Of a stretch of DNA of 64,000 nucleotides, positions 1 to 9,088 are shown piece after piece (the first letter of the stretch is position 1; each line of letters starts with the position of its first letter). Source of the stretch: Sphingobacterium sp. UBA5670 (GTDB lineage: Bacteria > Bacteroidota > Bacteroidia > Sphingobacteriales > Sphingobacteriaceae); assembly GCF_002420705.1 (NCBI RefSeq), contig NZ_DIIM01000021.1:69013-133012 (forward strand), written 5' to 3'. The translations under genes were made by a program, and so were the position numbers. Under the pieces are notes generated by a model, which did no database searches, was not told where the DNA came from, and saw only the letters and a program-made list of their open reading frames with translations.

Positions 1-52
1 ATGCTCTTTCTGTTTTTTATACCATTTTATAGCGCTTTTCCAGTAATTTACC

Positions 53-2503
53 TTATTTTTTTAAGCGACTATCTTCGTCATTGTTACCTGCCTTCTTATT
101 GACAGATTTAATATTCATATTGCCAAAACGATAAGAGATGGACAATCGCACAACCCGACTATCATAGCCATTCCGTATACGATAGTATCCATCTTCCTGA
201 TAACTTGACAACCTGCGCTGACCTCTCGTATTCAATATGTCATTCACAGCCAGCTTGACATTCATTTTTTTGTCGAGAAATGTTTTTCCTGCGCCGAGAT
301 CAATCCCATAGTAAGATTGGAAACTTAGCACACCATAAACCGCCGGAGAGAAATAGTTAGCCGCTAGCTCCACATTCGTTGTTTCTCCAATTCGGATATC
401 ATGAGTGGAACTCACTTGGAAGGACAGCTTTTCCAATTGGCGCTGTGCCCCTGAACGCTCATCAAAACTAAATTTATTGTAAAAAGCAGTAGCATTGTTC
501 GAAATACTCCACCATTTAAACGGCTTGACCGGTATATTGACGTTCATGTTATAATAATCAAAATAAGTCAGGTTTCTATCTGTCTGTGCTATAGCTTTCG
601 TTTCTGGATTACTTTCTATGACTTGGGTAATCGCATCGTTAGTTCTCTTATAGCCCAAACTCAATAAGTAATGCTCTTTGAACGTATAATTTAATTCATA
701 GGAATTGGTATATTGTGGGTTTAAATAGGGATTACCATATTGATAAGTATATTGATCTAGATAGTATATAAAAGGATTCAATGATCCATAATCCGGACGA
801 TCTATGCGTCTGCTATAACTCAAACCAAGCTTGTGGTCATCACTAATCTGTTGCTGTATAAATACCGTCGGAAAAAAATCAGTATAATTACGTTTAGTTT
901 GCTGCCCCAAGGTGACCGAATTTCCTAATGAACCGGTATTTTCAACACGAAGTCCGGTTTGCACAGAAAGCTTGCCAAAAGACTTATTTAAACTAAAATA
1001 GGCTGCAGCAATATTTTCGTTATACAAAAACTGGTTACTTTGTCCATTATTCCGCACAAACTCCCCATTCTGATTTTGATCCTCGTAAACCAGATTATTG
1101 TCCGTTTTTACACGACTATATTTTAAACCCGCCTCAAGCTTAGTGGTTTTATCAAAAGGATGTACAAAATCGGTTTTAAAAACCAGAATTTTTGTCTTAG
1201 ACAGCATATCATTCCGGAAAATATTTGGTAATTTAAATTCTTGCCAGTTGGCATCCAAAAAGCGGTTACTAACGGTACTATTATCATTATTTTTAGAATC
1301 TGAAAAATCGCCGTTGAATGTCAGCTCTGTTCCTAAGGTATCAAATGTCTTTTTATAATTGAGATTATAGGTTAGATAATGATACTTAAAATCTGACAAA
1401 TTACTTCCAAGCACAATCGAATCAAGCTTTCCTTTTTGGGACGTGATCAGATTACTCCCCTCCCTTGTTGAATGACCATTGCTCACGTTACCATTGACTA
1501 CAAAACCAATTACATCCTGTTTACCCAAGTTAAAATCTGCCGCAAATTTAAAATTATGGCCTCGATATAGGAACTTCGAATAAGAATCCGAATTGAAAAA
1601 GGTCGTCCCTGCTTTGGTTTCTACAGCTCTATCGATATCCAAATCATTAAAACCTAATGTATTTGCATAATTGTAGGAGGCAAATAAATTCGCCCAGTTG
1701 TTGCGATTGTTTATCTGAAAACCGCCATCAGCCTTTGTATATTTCCCCTGTCCTAAATTTAAATTTAAACTCACATTACTACCGAATTGTGTATTTTTCT
1801 TCGTCTTAATATTGATAATTCCGGCATTCCCAGCCGCATCATATTTAGCCGGCGGGTTTGTCAGTACTTCGATCGAAGCAATGGCATTGGATGAGGTATT
1901 TTCTAATAATCTTGATACTTCATCAGCCGAAAGATAGGTCGGTTTGCCATCGATCATTATAATCACATTGCTTTTTCCCCGTAAATTGATCTTTTTATTA
2001 TCTAAAGTGACACCAGGAACCTTTTGCAAAAGTTCTAATGCGTTATTTCCTGTTGCCAAAATACTATTCTCGACGTTAAGGACAACTTTATCCAGCTGAC
2101 TTTCGATCAATGGCTTCCTTCCAATAACTTGTGCTTCACTCAATACTTTACTTTCCATTTGTAAACGTATGGTATCTAGTATCTTGAAATCGCCAGTATT
2201 CAGCGTCATTTCACTGGAACGATACACGGCGTAACCGATCGAAGATACTTGCAGCATATACTTTCCCTCAGGTATCGCCAATAACTCGATCTCACCATTT
2301 TCCTTGGATAACGTTCCTTTTAACAAGACATCGGCAGGCTTACGAAACAATGAAATACTGGCAGCTCCAACGGGTTGGCTATCTTGTCCAACAACTACGG
2401 CACGTAATTTTCCGCCGGCTGATTGGGCATAAACAGTCCCCAAAAAAGAGAATAGAGACAACATAACAAATAATAGCAACAATTTAATTTTTTGTGGTTT
2501 CAT
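53..2503 (-). CDS. TonB-dependent outer membrane receptor, outer-membrane beta-barrel family
   Basis: This 816-residue protein is a large outer-membrane receptor of the TonB-dependent type common in Bacteroidota. A signal peptide ends at VYAQ near residue 27. A carboxypeptidase-regulatory-like beta-sandwich follows (about 33-115, with LRAVVVGQDSQPVGAASISL). A plug domain spans about 130-235 (NNALELLQKVPGVTLDNKKI, then NPPAKYDAAGNAGIINIKT). The rest is a beta-barrel rich in aromatic strands. The layout fits the subgroup with a C-terminal outer-membrane beta-barrel domain (OMP_b-brl_3-like). The ligand cannot be told; no SusD-like partner or sigma/anti-sigma pair adjoins it. The ATG at 2503 is the natural start because the signal peptide begins there. 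It is transcribed away from the FUSC gene. Confidence 0.88.
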   Translation of the reverse strand: MKPQKIKLLLLFVMLSLFSFLGTVYAQSAGGKLRAVVVGQDSQPVGAASISLFRKPADVLLKGTLSKENGEIELLAIPEGKYMLQVSSIGYAVYRSSEMTLNTGDFKILDTIRLQMESKVLSEAQVIGRKPLIESQLDKVVLNVENSILATGNNALELLQKVPGVTLDNKKINLRGKSNVIIMIDGKPTYLSADEVSRLLENTSSNAIASIEVLTNPPAKYDAAGNAGIINIKTKKNTQFGSNVSLNLNLGQGKYTKADGGFQINNRNNWANLFASYNYANTLGFNDLDIDRAVETKAGTTFFNSDSYSKFLYRGHNFKFAADFNLGKQDVIGFVVNGNVSNGHSTREGSNLITSQKGKLDSIVLGSNLSDFKYHYLTYNLNYKKTFDTLGTELTFNGDFSDSKNNDNSTVSNRFLDANWQEFKLPNIFRNDMLSKTKILVFKTDFVHPFDKTTKLEAGLKYSRVKTDNNLVYEDQNQNGEFVRNNGQSNQFLYNENIAAAYFSLNKSFGKLSVQTGLRVENTGSLGNSVTLGQQTKRNYTDFFPTVFIQQQISDDHKLGLSYSRRIDRPDYGSLNPFIYYLDQYTYQYGNPYLNPQYTNSYELNYTFKEHYLLSLGYKRTNDAITQVIESNPETKAIAQTDRNLTYFDYYNMNVNIPVKPFKWWSISNNATAFYNKFSFDERSGAQRQLEKLSFQVSSTHDIRIGETTNVELAANYFSPAVYGVLSFQSYYGIDLGAGKTFLDKKMNVKLAVNDILNTRGQRRLSSYQEDGYYRIRNGYDSRVVRLSISYRFGNMNIKSVNKKAGNNDEDSRLKK

Positions 2504-2840
2504 AATGTATTTTCTTTACGCTATCAATTGGATAGTCAACTTTCATAATAATGACAACAAACCTCGTATATTCATTACACCTTGACCAGCAGTAATAGAT
2601 AGATAGCCCTAATCGCTCGGTAGACCACCCAATAAAATCGGTAAACCACATTCCGCTTAGCGTATTCAAGTCATAAGCATTTTTATAAATATTAATCCGC
2701 TCAAAATGGATTATATGAAAAACACATTGAATCAAAATAAAAGTTCAAAAACAAAACAACAATCAAAACAAATAAAAGGTATATAAAGAATATTAAGGAT
2801 AATATTTGTATTTTTGCACTGAAAATTAGTAAACTGATTG
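2504..2840. other. Divergent intergenic region with a candidate promoter for the FUSC gene
   Basis: This 337-bp AT-rich gap lies between two divergently transcribed genes. At 2809-2816 it has TATTTTTG, which fits the Bacteroidota -7 consensus TAnnTTTG and lies about 25 bp before the ATG at 2841. No good -33 TTG is visible. An 83-codon minus-strand reading frame here shows no protein-like features and overlaps the receptor start, so it is not annotated. Confidence 0.4.
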
Positions 2841-4865
2841 ATGAGCTCGCTATCGTTGAAGAAAAGATTCCACCGTATTTATACCAAGATAATCCGTTTT
2901 ATGGGTGGCGAACATAGTGGCGACGCCCTGCGTAATGTTTCCATCAGCATTTTGCCGAGCTTAGCCATCTATCTTTTAGGGGCGCATGCAGGTACGGCTA
3001 TCGGTATTGGTGTCGGATCGTTATTAACGACACTCACAGATCCTCCCGGTAACCGAAAAGATAAGCTTTCGTCGGCTCTCGTTTGTATCCCTACCTTTTT
3101 TATTGCATCACTTTTTACGGCTCTTGTTTTTCCGTATCATTGGCCCCTGGTCATCTTACTTGGTGCAGCTGGCTTTGTCTGTACGTTGTATGGTATTTTT
3201 GGACCTCGCTATGCCGCTATAGGAAACATGACATTGATATTGATGAGTTTTGTGATCGGCATGGCTCCGCAGCATCCATTTGCTGTTAGCTTACAGATTA
3301 CAGCAGGTTCTATCATCTACTACTTTTTTAGCCTTTTACAAGCGCATATACAGCCCTATCGTTCTTTAAAACATGCAATGGCTAATGGATTTCATGGATT
3401 ATCTCAATTCCTCCTGATACGGTCTCAATCTTACGATCCCGATATTCCTTTGGATATTACCTACAGCCGCGTGGGAAAAATTCATGGACAAATCAGTGAG
3501 CAGCAGGAACAAATCAGATCACTTCTTTTTAGAGAAAAGAAGATCATCAGCCAACAATGGCACAAAAGCAACTATTGGCTCAGTCAAGTCTATGGGCTAA
3601 TTGACCTGCATGAGTTAATTATTGCGCTTGATCACGATTATGATGCGATCCGCAAGAATCTAGCAGACTCGGGTAGTCTTCCTTTAATTCGTCACAGCAT
3701 AAAATTATTAGCGTTAGAAATTGACAGCTTTTCGCAACCTACTAAGCGGTTTCGTTATCCACATCAATTATATCATAACAACATTAAAATCAGTGCAATC
3801 TTACTAGACTTAAAAAGGATTCAAGAGCAACAGACTGGTGCCGCAAAAAGTATATTGTCCTCGATCATCATCAATATTGAAGCGATTATTGAAGTCCTCC
3901 ACCGGATTCAGATCGCTTTTTACCAAAATCAAGAAATACAGGATAAGATTGACACCAATGAATATCAACAATTTATCAATCGTCCATTACGGAATCTAAC
4001 GGATATTAAGAATAGACTGCATCTCAATAATCCTCTTTTTCGATTCGCATTACGCATGGCTCTTCTGTTTGGAAGCGGAGCCTTGATCGGTGTTCTGTTT
4101 TTAGATTTTAAATATACCTACTGGATCCTGCTCACTATCGCGATTGTCGCCAGACCAGCCTTTTCAATGACGAAAACACGGAATATTGAGCGTATTGTTG
4201 GTACATTCTCAGGGATAATTGTCGGTATATTGTGCTTAATTTCCATTCATTCTCTTCCAGCTCTACTTCTAATAGCGGCTATTGGCCTTTTCGGTTTCTT
4301 TTTGTTCAACAGATCAAATTATATGGTCAGTGTTATTTTTATTACCTGGGGCATCGTGATCGCACTGAACTTATTTGAAGGCAATATCAATCTTATTTTG
4401 GGCAGTAGAATACTTTTCACCCTTATTGGTGCACTCTTAGCTATCGTTGGTTATTTTTTGATTCCAGTACGCCAAAGTACGGGGGTGGTTCAGTTGGCAA
4501 AAGAGGTATCACTTTACAATCATCACTATTTCCAGATCATTCATAACCGGCTTTTAGACGAGCGACAAAGCTCTTTCGATATACGACTGGCTCGAAAAAA
4601 AGCGCAAACTGCCATGGCCCTGTTTTCAGACGCTATCAATCAGATGAAAAAGGAACCCGAACAAAAGTGGATAGATTGGCCTCATATACACTATTTTCAG
4701 GCGCTCTCCTATCGGATTAATTCGCATCTGGTAGGGCTTTCGATATCGCTTAGTAAAAAGACAAATCATGATACCGTCCATGAAATTCACAGTAGAATTG
4801 ATGCACTTAAGCCTCTTTTAACAGACTTAAATCAGATAGCAGAAAGCATCCATTTGAAAAAATAG
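2841..4865 (+). CDS. FUSC/YccS-family inner membrane protein
   Basis: This roughly 674-residue integral membrane protein has the duplicated layout of FUSC/YccS/YhfK proteins. A first hydrophobic bundle (about residues 30-170) is followed by a long soluble helical segment (about 170-400), then a second bundle (about 400-545, FRFALRMALLFGSGALIGVLF and similar) and a C-terminal cytoplasmic helical tail. Family members are related to fusaric-acid and aromatic-acid efflux components, but the substrate of this one is unknown. The reading frame can be opened one codon earlier with TTG at 2838. The ATG at 2841 is preferred. It stands alone; the next gene starts more than 500 bp downstream behind its own regulatory leader. 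Confidence 0.82.
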   Translation: MSSLSLKKRFHRIYTKIIRFMGGEHSGDALRNVSISILPSLAIYLLGAHAGTAIGIGVGSLLTTLTDPPGNRKDKLSSALVCIPTFFIASLFTALVFPYHWPLVILLGAAGFVCTLYGIFGPRYAAIGNMTLILMSFVIGMAPQHPFAVSLQITAGSIIYYFFSLLQAHIQPYRSLKHAMANGFHGLSQFLLIRSQSYDPDIPLDITYSRVGKIHGQISEQQEQIRSLLFREKKIISQQWHKSNYWLSQVYGLIDLHELIIALDHDYDAIRKNLADSGSLPLIRHSIKLLALEIDSFSQPTKRFRYPHQLYHNNIKISAILLDLKRIQEQQTGAAKSILSSIIINIEAIIEVLHRIQIAFYQNQEIQDKIDTNEYQQFINRPLRNLTDIKNRLHLNNPLFRFALRMALLFGSGALIGVLFLDFKYTYWILLTIAIVARPAFSMTKTRNIERIVGTFSGIIVGILCLISIHSLPALLLIAAIGLFGFFLFNRSNYMVSVIFITWGIVIALNLFEGNINLILGSRILFTLIGALLAIVGYFLIPVRQSTGVVQLAKEVSLYNHHYFQIIHNRLLDERQSSFDIRLARKKAQTAMALFSDAINQMKKEPEQKWIDWPHIHYFQALSYRINSHLVGLSISLSKKTNHDTVHEIHSRIDALKPLLTDLNQIAESIHLKK

Positions 4866-4964
4866 TAAGATCCGACAAACCTACCTATACCAAATTTAGA
4901 CGAGTTATATGCTGTGTTAATCAACATAGTGTTCAAAATTCTTTTAACTAAAAAATAGCATTTC

Positions 4965-4996
4965 TTTTGCTTTAATAAAAAAAGAGTTTATATTTG
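4965..4996 (+). promoter_or_regulatory. Promoter of the metY-metX-hom operon
   Basis: TTTTG at 4965-4969 and TATATTTG at 4989-4996 are separated by 19 bp, matching the Bacteroidota housekeeping promoter (TTTG-N19-TAnnTTTG). Transcription should start near 5003, about 50 nt upstream of the riboswitch P1 stem. The leader before metY would then be roughly 415 nt long. Confidence 0.65.
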
Positions 4997-5051
4997 TGTC
5001 GTCTTCAAAAGAAGATTTCTAATCAACACCTCCCTTAATCAGCAGGTCTTG

Positions 5052-5162
5052 ATTTATAAAGAAGTGGCGAGAGACTGGCTCAATGACCCACTGGCAACCT
5101 TCAATTTGTTTGAAAAGGTGCCAATTCCTGTCCAAAACAATATCGTTTTGGAGCATATAAAT
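5052..5162 (+). ncRNA. SAM-I (S-box) type riboswitch aptamer
   Basis: The segment carries the conserved S-box core in order: AGAGACTGGCTCAATGACCC, then GGCAACC, then AAGGTGCCAATTCCTG. Stem P1 is atttata (5052-5058) with tataaat (5156-5162). Stem P3 runs from aacctt to aaaggt (about 5096-5119). A closed hairpin tccaaaac/gttttgga (5131-5152) is in the P4 position. S-box aptamers bind S-adenosylmethionine and switch off methionine-biosynthesis genes, which fits metY, metX and hom downstream. No terminator follows immediately; the only strong hairpin with a T tract lies about 120 nt further on, beyond a leader peptide. Confidence 0.85.
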
Positions 5163-5173
5163 GACATAAGACA

Positions 5174-5308
5174 ATGATTATTACATTACTGAAATCCATT
5201 AAAAATTCAGGTTCAACACAAGTGAACCGCACGATAAGCGAAAGTGTAACCCATCGTACAACTGTACCGATGCGAATGCGTATGCATATGCACTTCCATG
5301 CTTGTTAA
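5174..5308 (+). CDS. Candidate methionine-codon leader peptide of the metY operon
   Basis: A 44-codon open frame begins 12 nt after the riboswitch P1 stem, at ATG 5174, and stops at TAA 5306-5308. It ends with the run PMRMRMHMHFHAC. Four Met codons (5270, 5276, 5282, 5288) alternate with Arg or His, and Thr is also frequent earlier (six residues). A frame rich in codons for the pathway product, located between promoter and first enzyme gene, is the classic design of a transcription-attenuation leader peptide. The downstream hairpin overlaps the last Met codons. No Shine-Dalgarno is evident, as is usual for this phylum. I do not recognise a named family. A chance frame cannot be excluded without comparison across species. 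Confidence 0.55.
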   Translation: MIITLLKSIKNSGSTQVNRTISESVTHRTTVPMRMRMHMHFHAC

Positions 5309-5381
5309 AAATCATTTCCGTTTTCTTGGATAAAGATTTAACAGACCCTTCGAGGTGGTGTGTATGCTTCTCTTTTTATTT
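5284..5381 (+). terminator. Attenuator hairpin overlapping the Met codons of the leader peptide
   Basis: The 5' arm gcatatgcacttcc (5284-5297) pairs with ggtggtgtgtatgc (5354-5367), 14 positions with three G-U pairs and one T-T mismatch. Inside it gttaaa..tc (5304-5313, two A bulge) pairs with gatttaac (5335-5342). The outer stem is followed by ttctctttttattt (5368-5381), a T-rich tract, so the fold looks like an intrinsic terminator 38 nt before metY. The 5' arm covers codons 37-40 of the leader peptide (Met-His-Met-His). A ribosome waiting for Met-tRNA there would block the hairpin. The fold was drawn by eye; no energy was computed. Confidence 0.55.
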
Positions 5382-5418
5382 AGCAAATTCTTTTTGAACC
5401 CTTAAAATCTGATATATT

Positions 5419-6729
5419 ATGTCTTCAAACAAAAATTTAAAATTCGAAACGCTTCAGGTTCACGCTGGCCAAGTTGCTGACCCTACTACGGGATCTAGAG
5501 CAGTTCCTATATATCAAACAACATCTTTTGTATTTGAAAATGCTGAACACGGTGCCAATTTATTTGCATTAAAGCAGTTCGGCAATATTTATACACGGAT
5601 TATGAATCCTACTACGGATGTTTTCGAACAACGTATTGCAGCACTGGAAGGTGGAGTTGCAGCTGTTGCTGTTGCATCTGGACAGGCAGCACAGTTTATA
5701 GCATTAAATAATATCTTGGAAAGTGGTGACAATTTTGTTGTAGGATCCAACTTATACGGTGGCACATTCAACCAATTTAAAGTTTCCTTTAAACGTCTGG
5801 GCATCGAAGCTCGTTTTGCGACTGACGCCGATGCAGATAAAATTGAAGCGCTCATTGATGATAAAACAAAGGCAATCTATGTAGAAACAATTGGAAACCC
5901 GAGCTTCAATATTCCAGACTTTGAGAAAATTGCAGCAGTAGCCAAAAAATACGATTTACCATTAATCGTCGACAATACGTTTGGCGCGGGAGGTTATCTT
6001 TTTAAACCGCTAGAATACGGTGCTAATGTCGTTGTTGAATCGGCAACTAAATGGATTGGTGGTCATGGTACAAGCATTGGCGGTGTGATCGTTGATGGAG
6101 GTAACTATAACTGGGGTAATGGAAAATATCCACAATTTTCTGAGCCATCTGAAGGCTATCATGGACTAGTTTTCTCCGAAATTTTCGGTGAAAATGGACC
6201 GTTTGGAAATATTCAATTTGCCATTCGGGCACGTGTGGAAGGGCTTCGGGATTTCGGACCAGCGCTCTCCCCTTTCAATTCATTCTTATTATTACAAGGA
6301 CTTGAAACCCTGTCTTTGCGGGTGCAACGCCATGTAGACAACACTTTAGAGGTAGCTAAATGGCTTGAGGCGCATCCACAGGTAGAAAAAGTAAACTATC
6401 CAGGCTTAAAAAGCTCTCCGAGCTTCGCTAATGCACAAAAATACCTTAAAAATGGCTATGGTGCAGTGCTTTCATTCCAGTTAAAAGGCGACGCGGCGCA
6501 AAAAGCAAACGATTTTATTGACAGCCTAGAACTAATCAGTCACTTAGCCAATGTTGGTGACACCAAGTCATTGATTATCCATCCAGCAGCGACTACTCAC
6601 CAACAATTGAGTGATGAAGATCAAGCCAATGCTGGCGTGTTCAAAGGTTTATTACGCCTTTCTGTAGGAATAGAACATATTGATGATATCAAAGCTGATT
6701 TACAACAAGCTTTTGATAAAATTAAATAA
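5419..6729 (+). CDS. metY: O-acetylhomoserine sulfhydrylase (aminocarboxypropyltransferase)
   Basis: This 436-residue PLP enzyme of the Cys/Met-metabolism family makes homocysteine from O-acetylhomoserine and sulfide in the cytoplasm. The PLP-binding lysine is K211 in SATKWIGGHGTSIGG, with D185-N186 (IVDNTF) and the cofactor loop at VASGQA (about 85-90). The length fits MetY (about 430), which is longer than MetB/MetC enzymes (about 380). It is first in an operon with metX (32 bp downstream) and hom, which supply its substrate. The long leader holds a SAM riboswitch and a candidate Met-codon attenuator, so expression should rise when methionine or SAM is low. Confidence 0.95.
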   Translation: MSSNKNLKFETLQVHAGQVADPTTGSRAVPIYQTTSFVFENAEHGANLFALKQFGNIYTRIMNPTTDVFEQRIAALEGGVAAVAVASGQAAQFIALNNILESGDNFVVGSNLYGGTFNQFKVSFKRLGIEARFATDADADKIEALIDDKTKAIYVETIGNPSFNIPDFEKIAAVAKKYDLPLIVDNTFGAGGYLFKPLEYGANVVVESATKWIGGHGTSIGGVIVDGGNYNWGNGKYPQFSEPSEGYHGLVFSEIFGENGPFGNIQFAIRARVEGLRDFGPALSPFNSFLLLQGLETLSLRVQRHVDNTLEVAKWLEAHPQVEKVNYPGLKSSPSFANAQKYLKNGYGAVLSFQLKGDAAQKANDFIDSLELISHLANVGDTKSLIIHPAATTHQQLSDEDQANAGVFKGLLRLSVGIEHIDDIKADLQQAFDKIK

Positions 6730-6761
6730 TCAGATTTTTTCGGCTTAAACTTAAACGTAAA

Positions 6762-7805
6762 ATGAGTAAGCATATTTATCTGCACCCGGAGCCTTTTGTA
6801 TTTGAAAATGGAAGAGAGCTTACTGATTTACAGATCAGTTATGAAACATTTGGCAAACCCAACGCAGATCGCAGTAATGTGATCTGGGTTTGCCATGCAC
6901 TAACGGCCAATGCGGATGTAATGGATTGGTGGTCCGGTCTTTTTGGAACAGGTGAATTATTTGATTCAAACGATTATTATATTATCTGCGCCAATGTCAT
7001 AGGATCAGCGTATAATAGCAGTAATCCGCTATCTGTTAACCCAGCTACTGGACAGCCTTACTACCTATCTTTTCCTGAATTTACAGTAAGGGATTTGGTC
7101 AACGCACATCAATTTCTTGCAGACCACCTGGATATCAAACAAATAGAGATCCTTATTGGGGGCTCATTGGGAGGTCAACAAGCATTGGAATGGGCCGTAT
7201 CGCACAGTATAGCCATCAACCATCTCATCGTCGTTGGAACAAATGCCGTCCATTCACCATGGGGTATTGCATTCAATGAAAGTCAACGTCTTGCCATTAC
7301 AACTGATCGAACCTTTTACGCCAATCACCCCGATGGAGGAGCTAAGGGATTAAAGGTTGCCCGCTCTCTGGCATTGTTATCCTACCGTAACTATACCACA
7401 TATACCAACACGCAAAAGGAAGAGGATAACGAAAAGCTGGATCATTATAAAGCAGCATCCTATCAAAATTATCAGGGTGACAAATTGGTGAAACGCTATA
7501 ATGCCTACAGCTACTATTACCTGACCAAGGCAATGGATAGCCATAATCTAGGTCGGGGAAGGCTTTCTATCGAATCTGCTTTAGCAAGTATCAATTGTCC
7601 GACTTTGGTGCTAAGCATCAATACAGATTTGTTGTTTCCCCCACAAGAGCAACAGTTCATCGCTCAACATGTCCCTAATGCCCATTATCAGGAGATCGAA
7701 TCTACATATGGCCACGATGGTTTTTTGATCGAAACAAAAAAACTGACGGCAACCATTAGCAGCTTTCTAAGAGAACAAAAAGAGTACATCAACGAATTAG
7801 TGTAA
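6762..7805 (+). CDS. metX: Homoserine O-acetyltransferase
   Basis: This 347-residue alpha/beta-hydrolase-fold enzyme transfers an acetyl group from acetyl-CoA to homoserine. The nucleophile is S135 in IGGSLGGQQALEW. The other triad members are D289 (SINTDLLFPP) and H318 (TYGHDGFLIE). The N-terminal VCHALTANADVMDWW segment is typical of MetX. Acetyl rather than succinyl specificity is inferred from pairing with metY, as is usual in Bacteroidota. It lies between metY and hom on the same strand with gaps of 32 and 37 bp, so it should be transcribed under the same riboswitch-attenuator leader. Confidence 0.95.
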   Translation: MSKHIYLHPEPFVFENGRELTDLQISYETFGKPNADRSNVIWVCHALTANADVMDWWSGLFGTGELFDSNDYYIICANVIGSAYNSSNPLSVNPATGQPYYLSFPEFTVRDLVNAHQFLADHLDIKQIEILIGGSLGGQQALEWAVSHSIAINHLIVVGTNAVHSPWGIAFNESQRLAITTDRTFYANHPDGGAKGLKVARSLALLSYRNYTTYTNTQKEEDNEKLDHYKAASYQNYQGDKLVKRYNAYSYYYLTKAMDSHNLGRGRLSIESALASINCPTLVLSINTDLLFPPQEQQFIAQHVPNAHYQEIESTYGHDGFLIETKKLTATISSFLREQKEYINELV

Positions 7806-7842
7806 GAGAATAAACAATATATAAGAGAATTTAAGAAGAGAT

Positions 7843-9024
7843 ATGAGTAATAAATTAACAATAGGGATGTTTGGATTTGGAGTTGTAGGCCAAGGTCTTT
7901 ACGACATTATCAAAACCAAAAATCTTAATCTGGAAATCAAGAAATTTGTTATTAAAAATGGGGATAAAAAACGCTCACTGCCAGCAGATCTATTTTCCAC
8001 AGACCCAGAGGCAATTTTAGGAGATCCAGAAATTAACACTGTTGTCGAACTAATAGATGACGCCGAAGCAGCATACCAACTAACTGTTCGTGCCTTGAAA
8101 TCGGGAAAAAATGTGGTATCTGCCAATAAAAAAATGATTGCCAGCCATTTGGAAGAGCTGGTTGATCTCCAACATGAGTATGGCACAAGCCTATTGTATG
8201 AAGGTGCCGTTTGTGGAAGTATCCCCATTATACGGAATTTAGAAGAATACTATGATAATGAATTACTTCATTCTGTCAGCGGTATTTTTAATGGATCTTC
8301 AAACTATATCCTATCTAAAGTTTTCAATGAAAATCAGCAATATACAGATGCTTTAAAAAAAGCGCAAGAACTCGGTTTTGCAGAAACTGACCCGACCTTG
8401 GACGTGGGCGGATTTGATCCTAAATTTAAAGTGTGTATAGTTGCTTCACATGCCTATGGTATCTATGTTAAACCAGACGATGTCTTTAATATTGGTATTG
8501 ACAAATTGGGGCAGCAAGACATTCGTTTTGCTAAAGAAAAGAACCTCAAAATTAAATTGATACCAACAGCAAAAGAGATCGACGGCAATAAAGTTGTACT
8601 TTACGTATTACCACGCCTAGTAGGCAAAGACAGCATGCTTTATAATGTAGAAAATGAGAACAATGGCGTATTGGTGAAAGCAGCCTTTGCAGACGAACAA
8701 TTTTTCTATGGTAAAGGAGCCGGTGGCCACCCAACAGGTTCTGCTGTACTATCGGATATCGCTGCCCTGCGCTATGGATACCGTTATGAATATAAAAAAC
8801 ATTTAGAATCCAGCACATTAAATTATAGCCAAGATTATTTGATTAAGGTCTATTTGAGATATACAGATGATACGCTGATTGAAAAGTTAAATTTCAGTGA
8901 AATCACAGAACGATATTACGCACCAGATTTCAAATATGTCATAGGACATATTAATCTTCAACAAATTGCCGCTCATAAAGCGGATTTGGATCAAAAGGGC
9001 AATTTCATTGCTGAAATCGCGTAG
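7843..9024 (+). CDS. hom: Homoserine dehydrogenase
   Basis: This 393-residue enzyme reduces aspartate semialdehyde to homoserine, the branch point to methionine and threonine. The N-terminal Rossmann motif is GFGVVGQG (about 10-17). The catalytic region contains VSANKKMIASH (near 95-105), GIFNGSSNYILSK and the lysine-bearing TDPTLDVGGFDPKFK. The protein is shorter than ACT-domain forms (about 430), so end-product feedback through a full ACT domain is not expected, although the last 60 residues could be a degenerate regulatory tail. It closes the metY-metX-hom operon and is followed by an intrinsic terminator. Confidence 0.93.
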   Translation: MSNKLTIGMFGFGVVGQGLYDIIKTKNLNLEIKKFVIKNGDKKRSLPADLFSTDPEAILGDPEINTVVELIDDAEAAYQLTVRALKSGKNVVSANKKMIASHLEELVDLQHEYGTSLLYEGAVCGSIPIIRNLEEYYDNELLHSVSGIFNGSSNYILSKVFNENQQYTDALKKAQELGFAETDPTLDVGGFDPKFKVCIVASHAYGIYVKPDDVFNIGIDKLGQQDIRFAKEKNLKIKLIPTAKEIDGNKVVLYVLPRLVGKDSMLYNVENENNGVLVKAAFADEQFFYGKGAGGHPTGSAVLSDIAALRYGYRYEYKKHLESSTLNYSQDYLIKVYLRYTDDTLIEKLNFSEITERYYAPDFKYVIGHINLQQIAAHKADLDQKGNFIAEIA

Positions 9025-9050
9025 GCAATCAACAAACCAACCTACCTTGA

Positions 9051-9077
9051 AAATAGCCCCGAATGGGGCTATTTTTT
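9051..9077 (+). terminator. Intrinsic terminator after hom
   Basis: aaatagcccc and ggggctattt form a perfect stem around a gaat loop, followed by a T-rich tail. It lies 27 bp after the hom stop and 12 bp before the convergent GH92 stop, so it may end transcription from both sides. Confidence 0.85.
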
Positions 9078-9088
9078 ATTGCTTAAAT

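Noticed and set aside
2484..2735. 83-codon minus-strand frame upstream of the first receptor
   Set aside because: Overlaps the receptor start and the probable promoter region; no family features.
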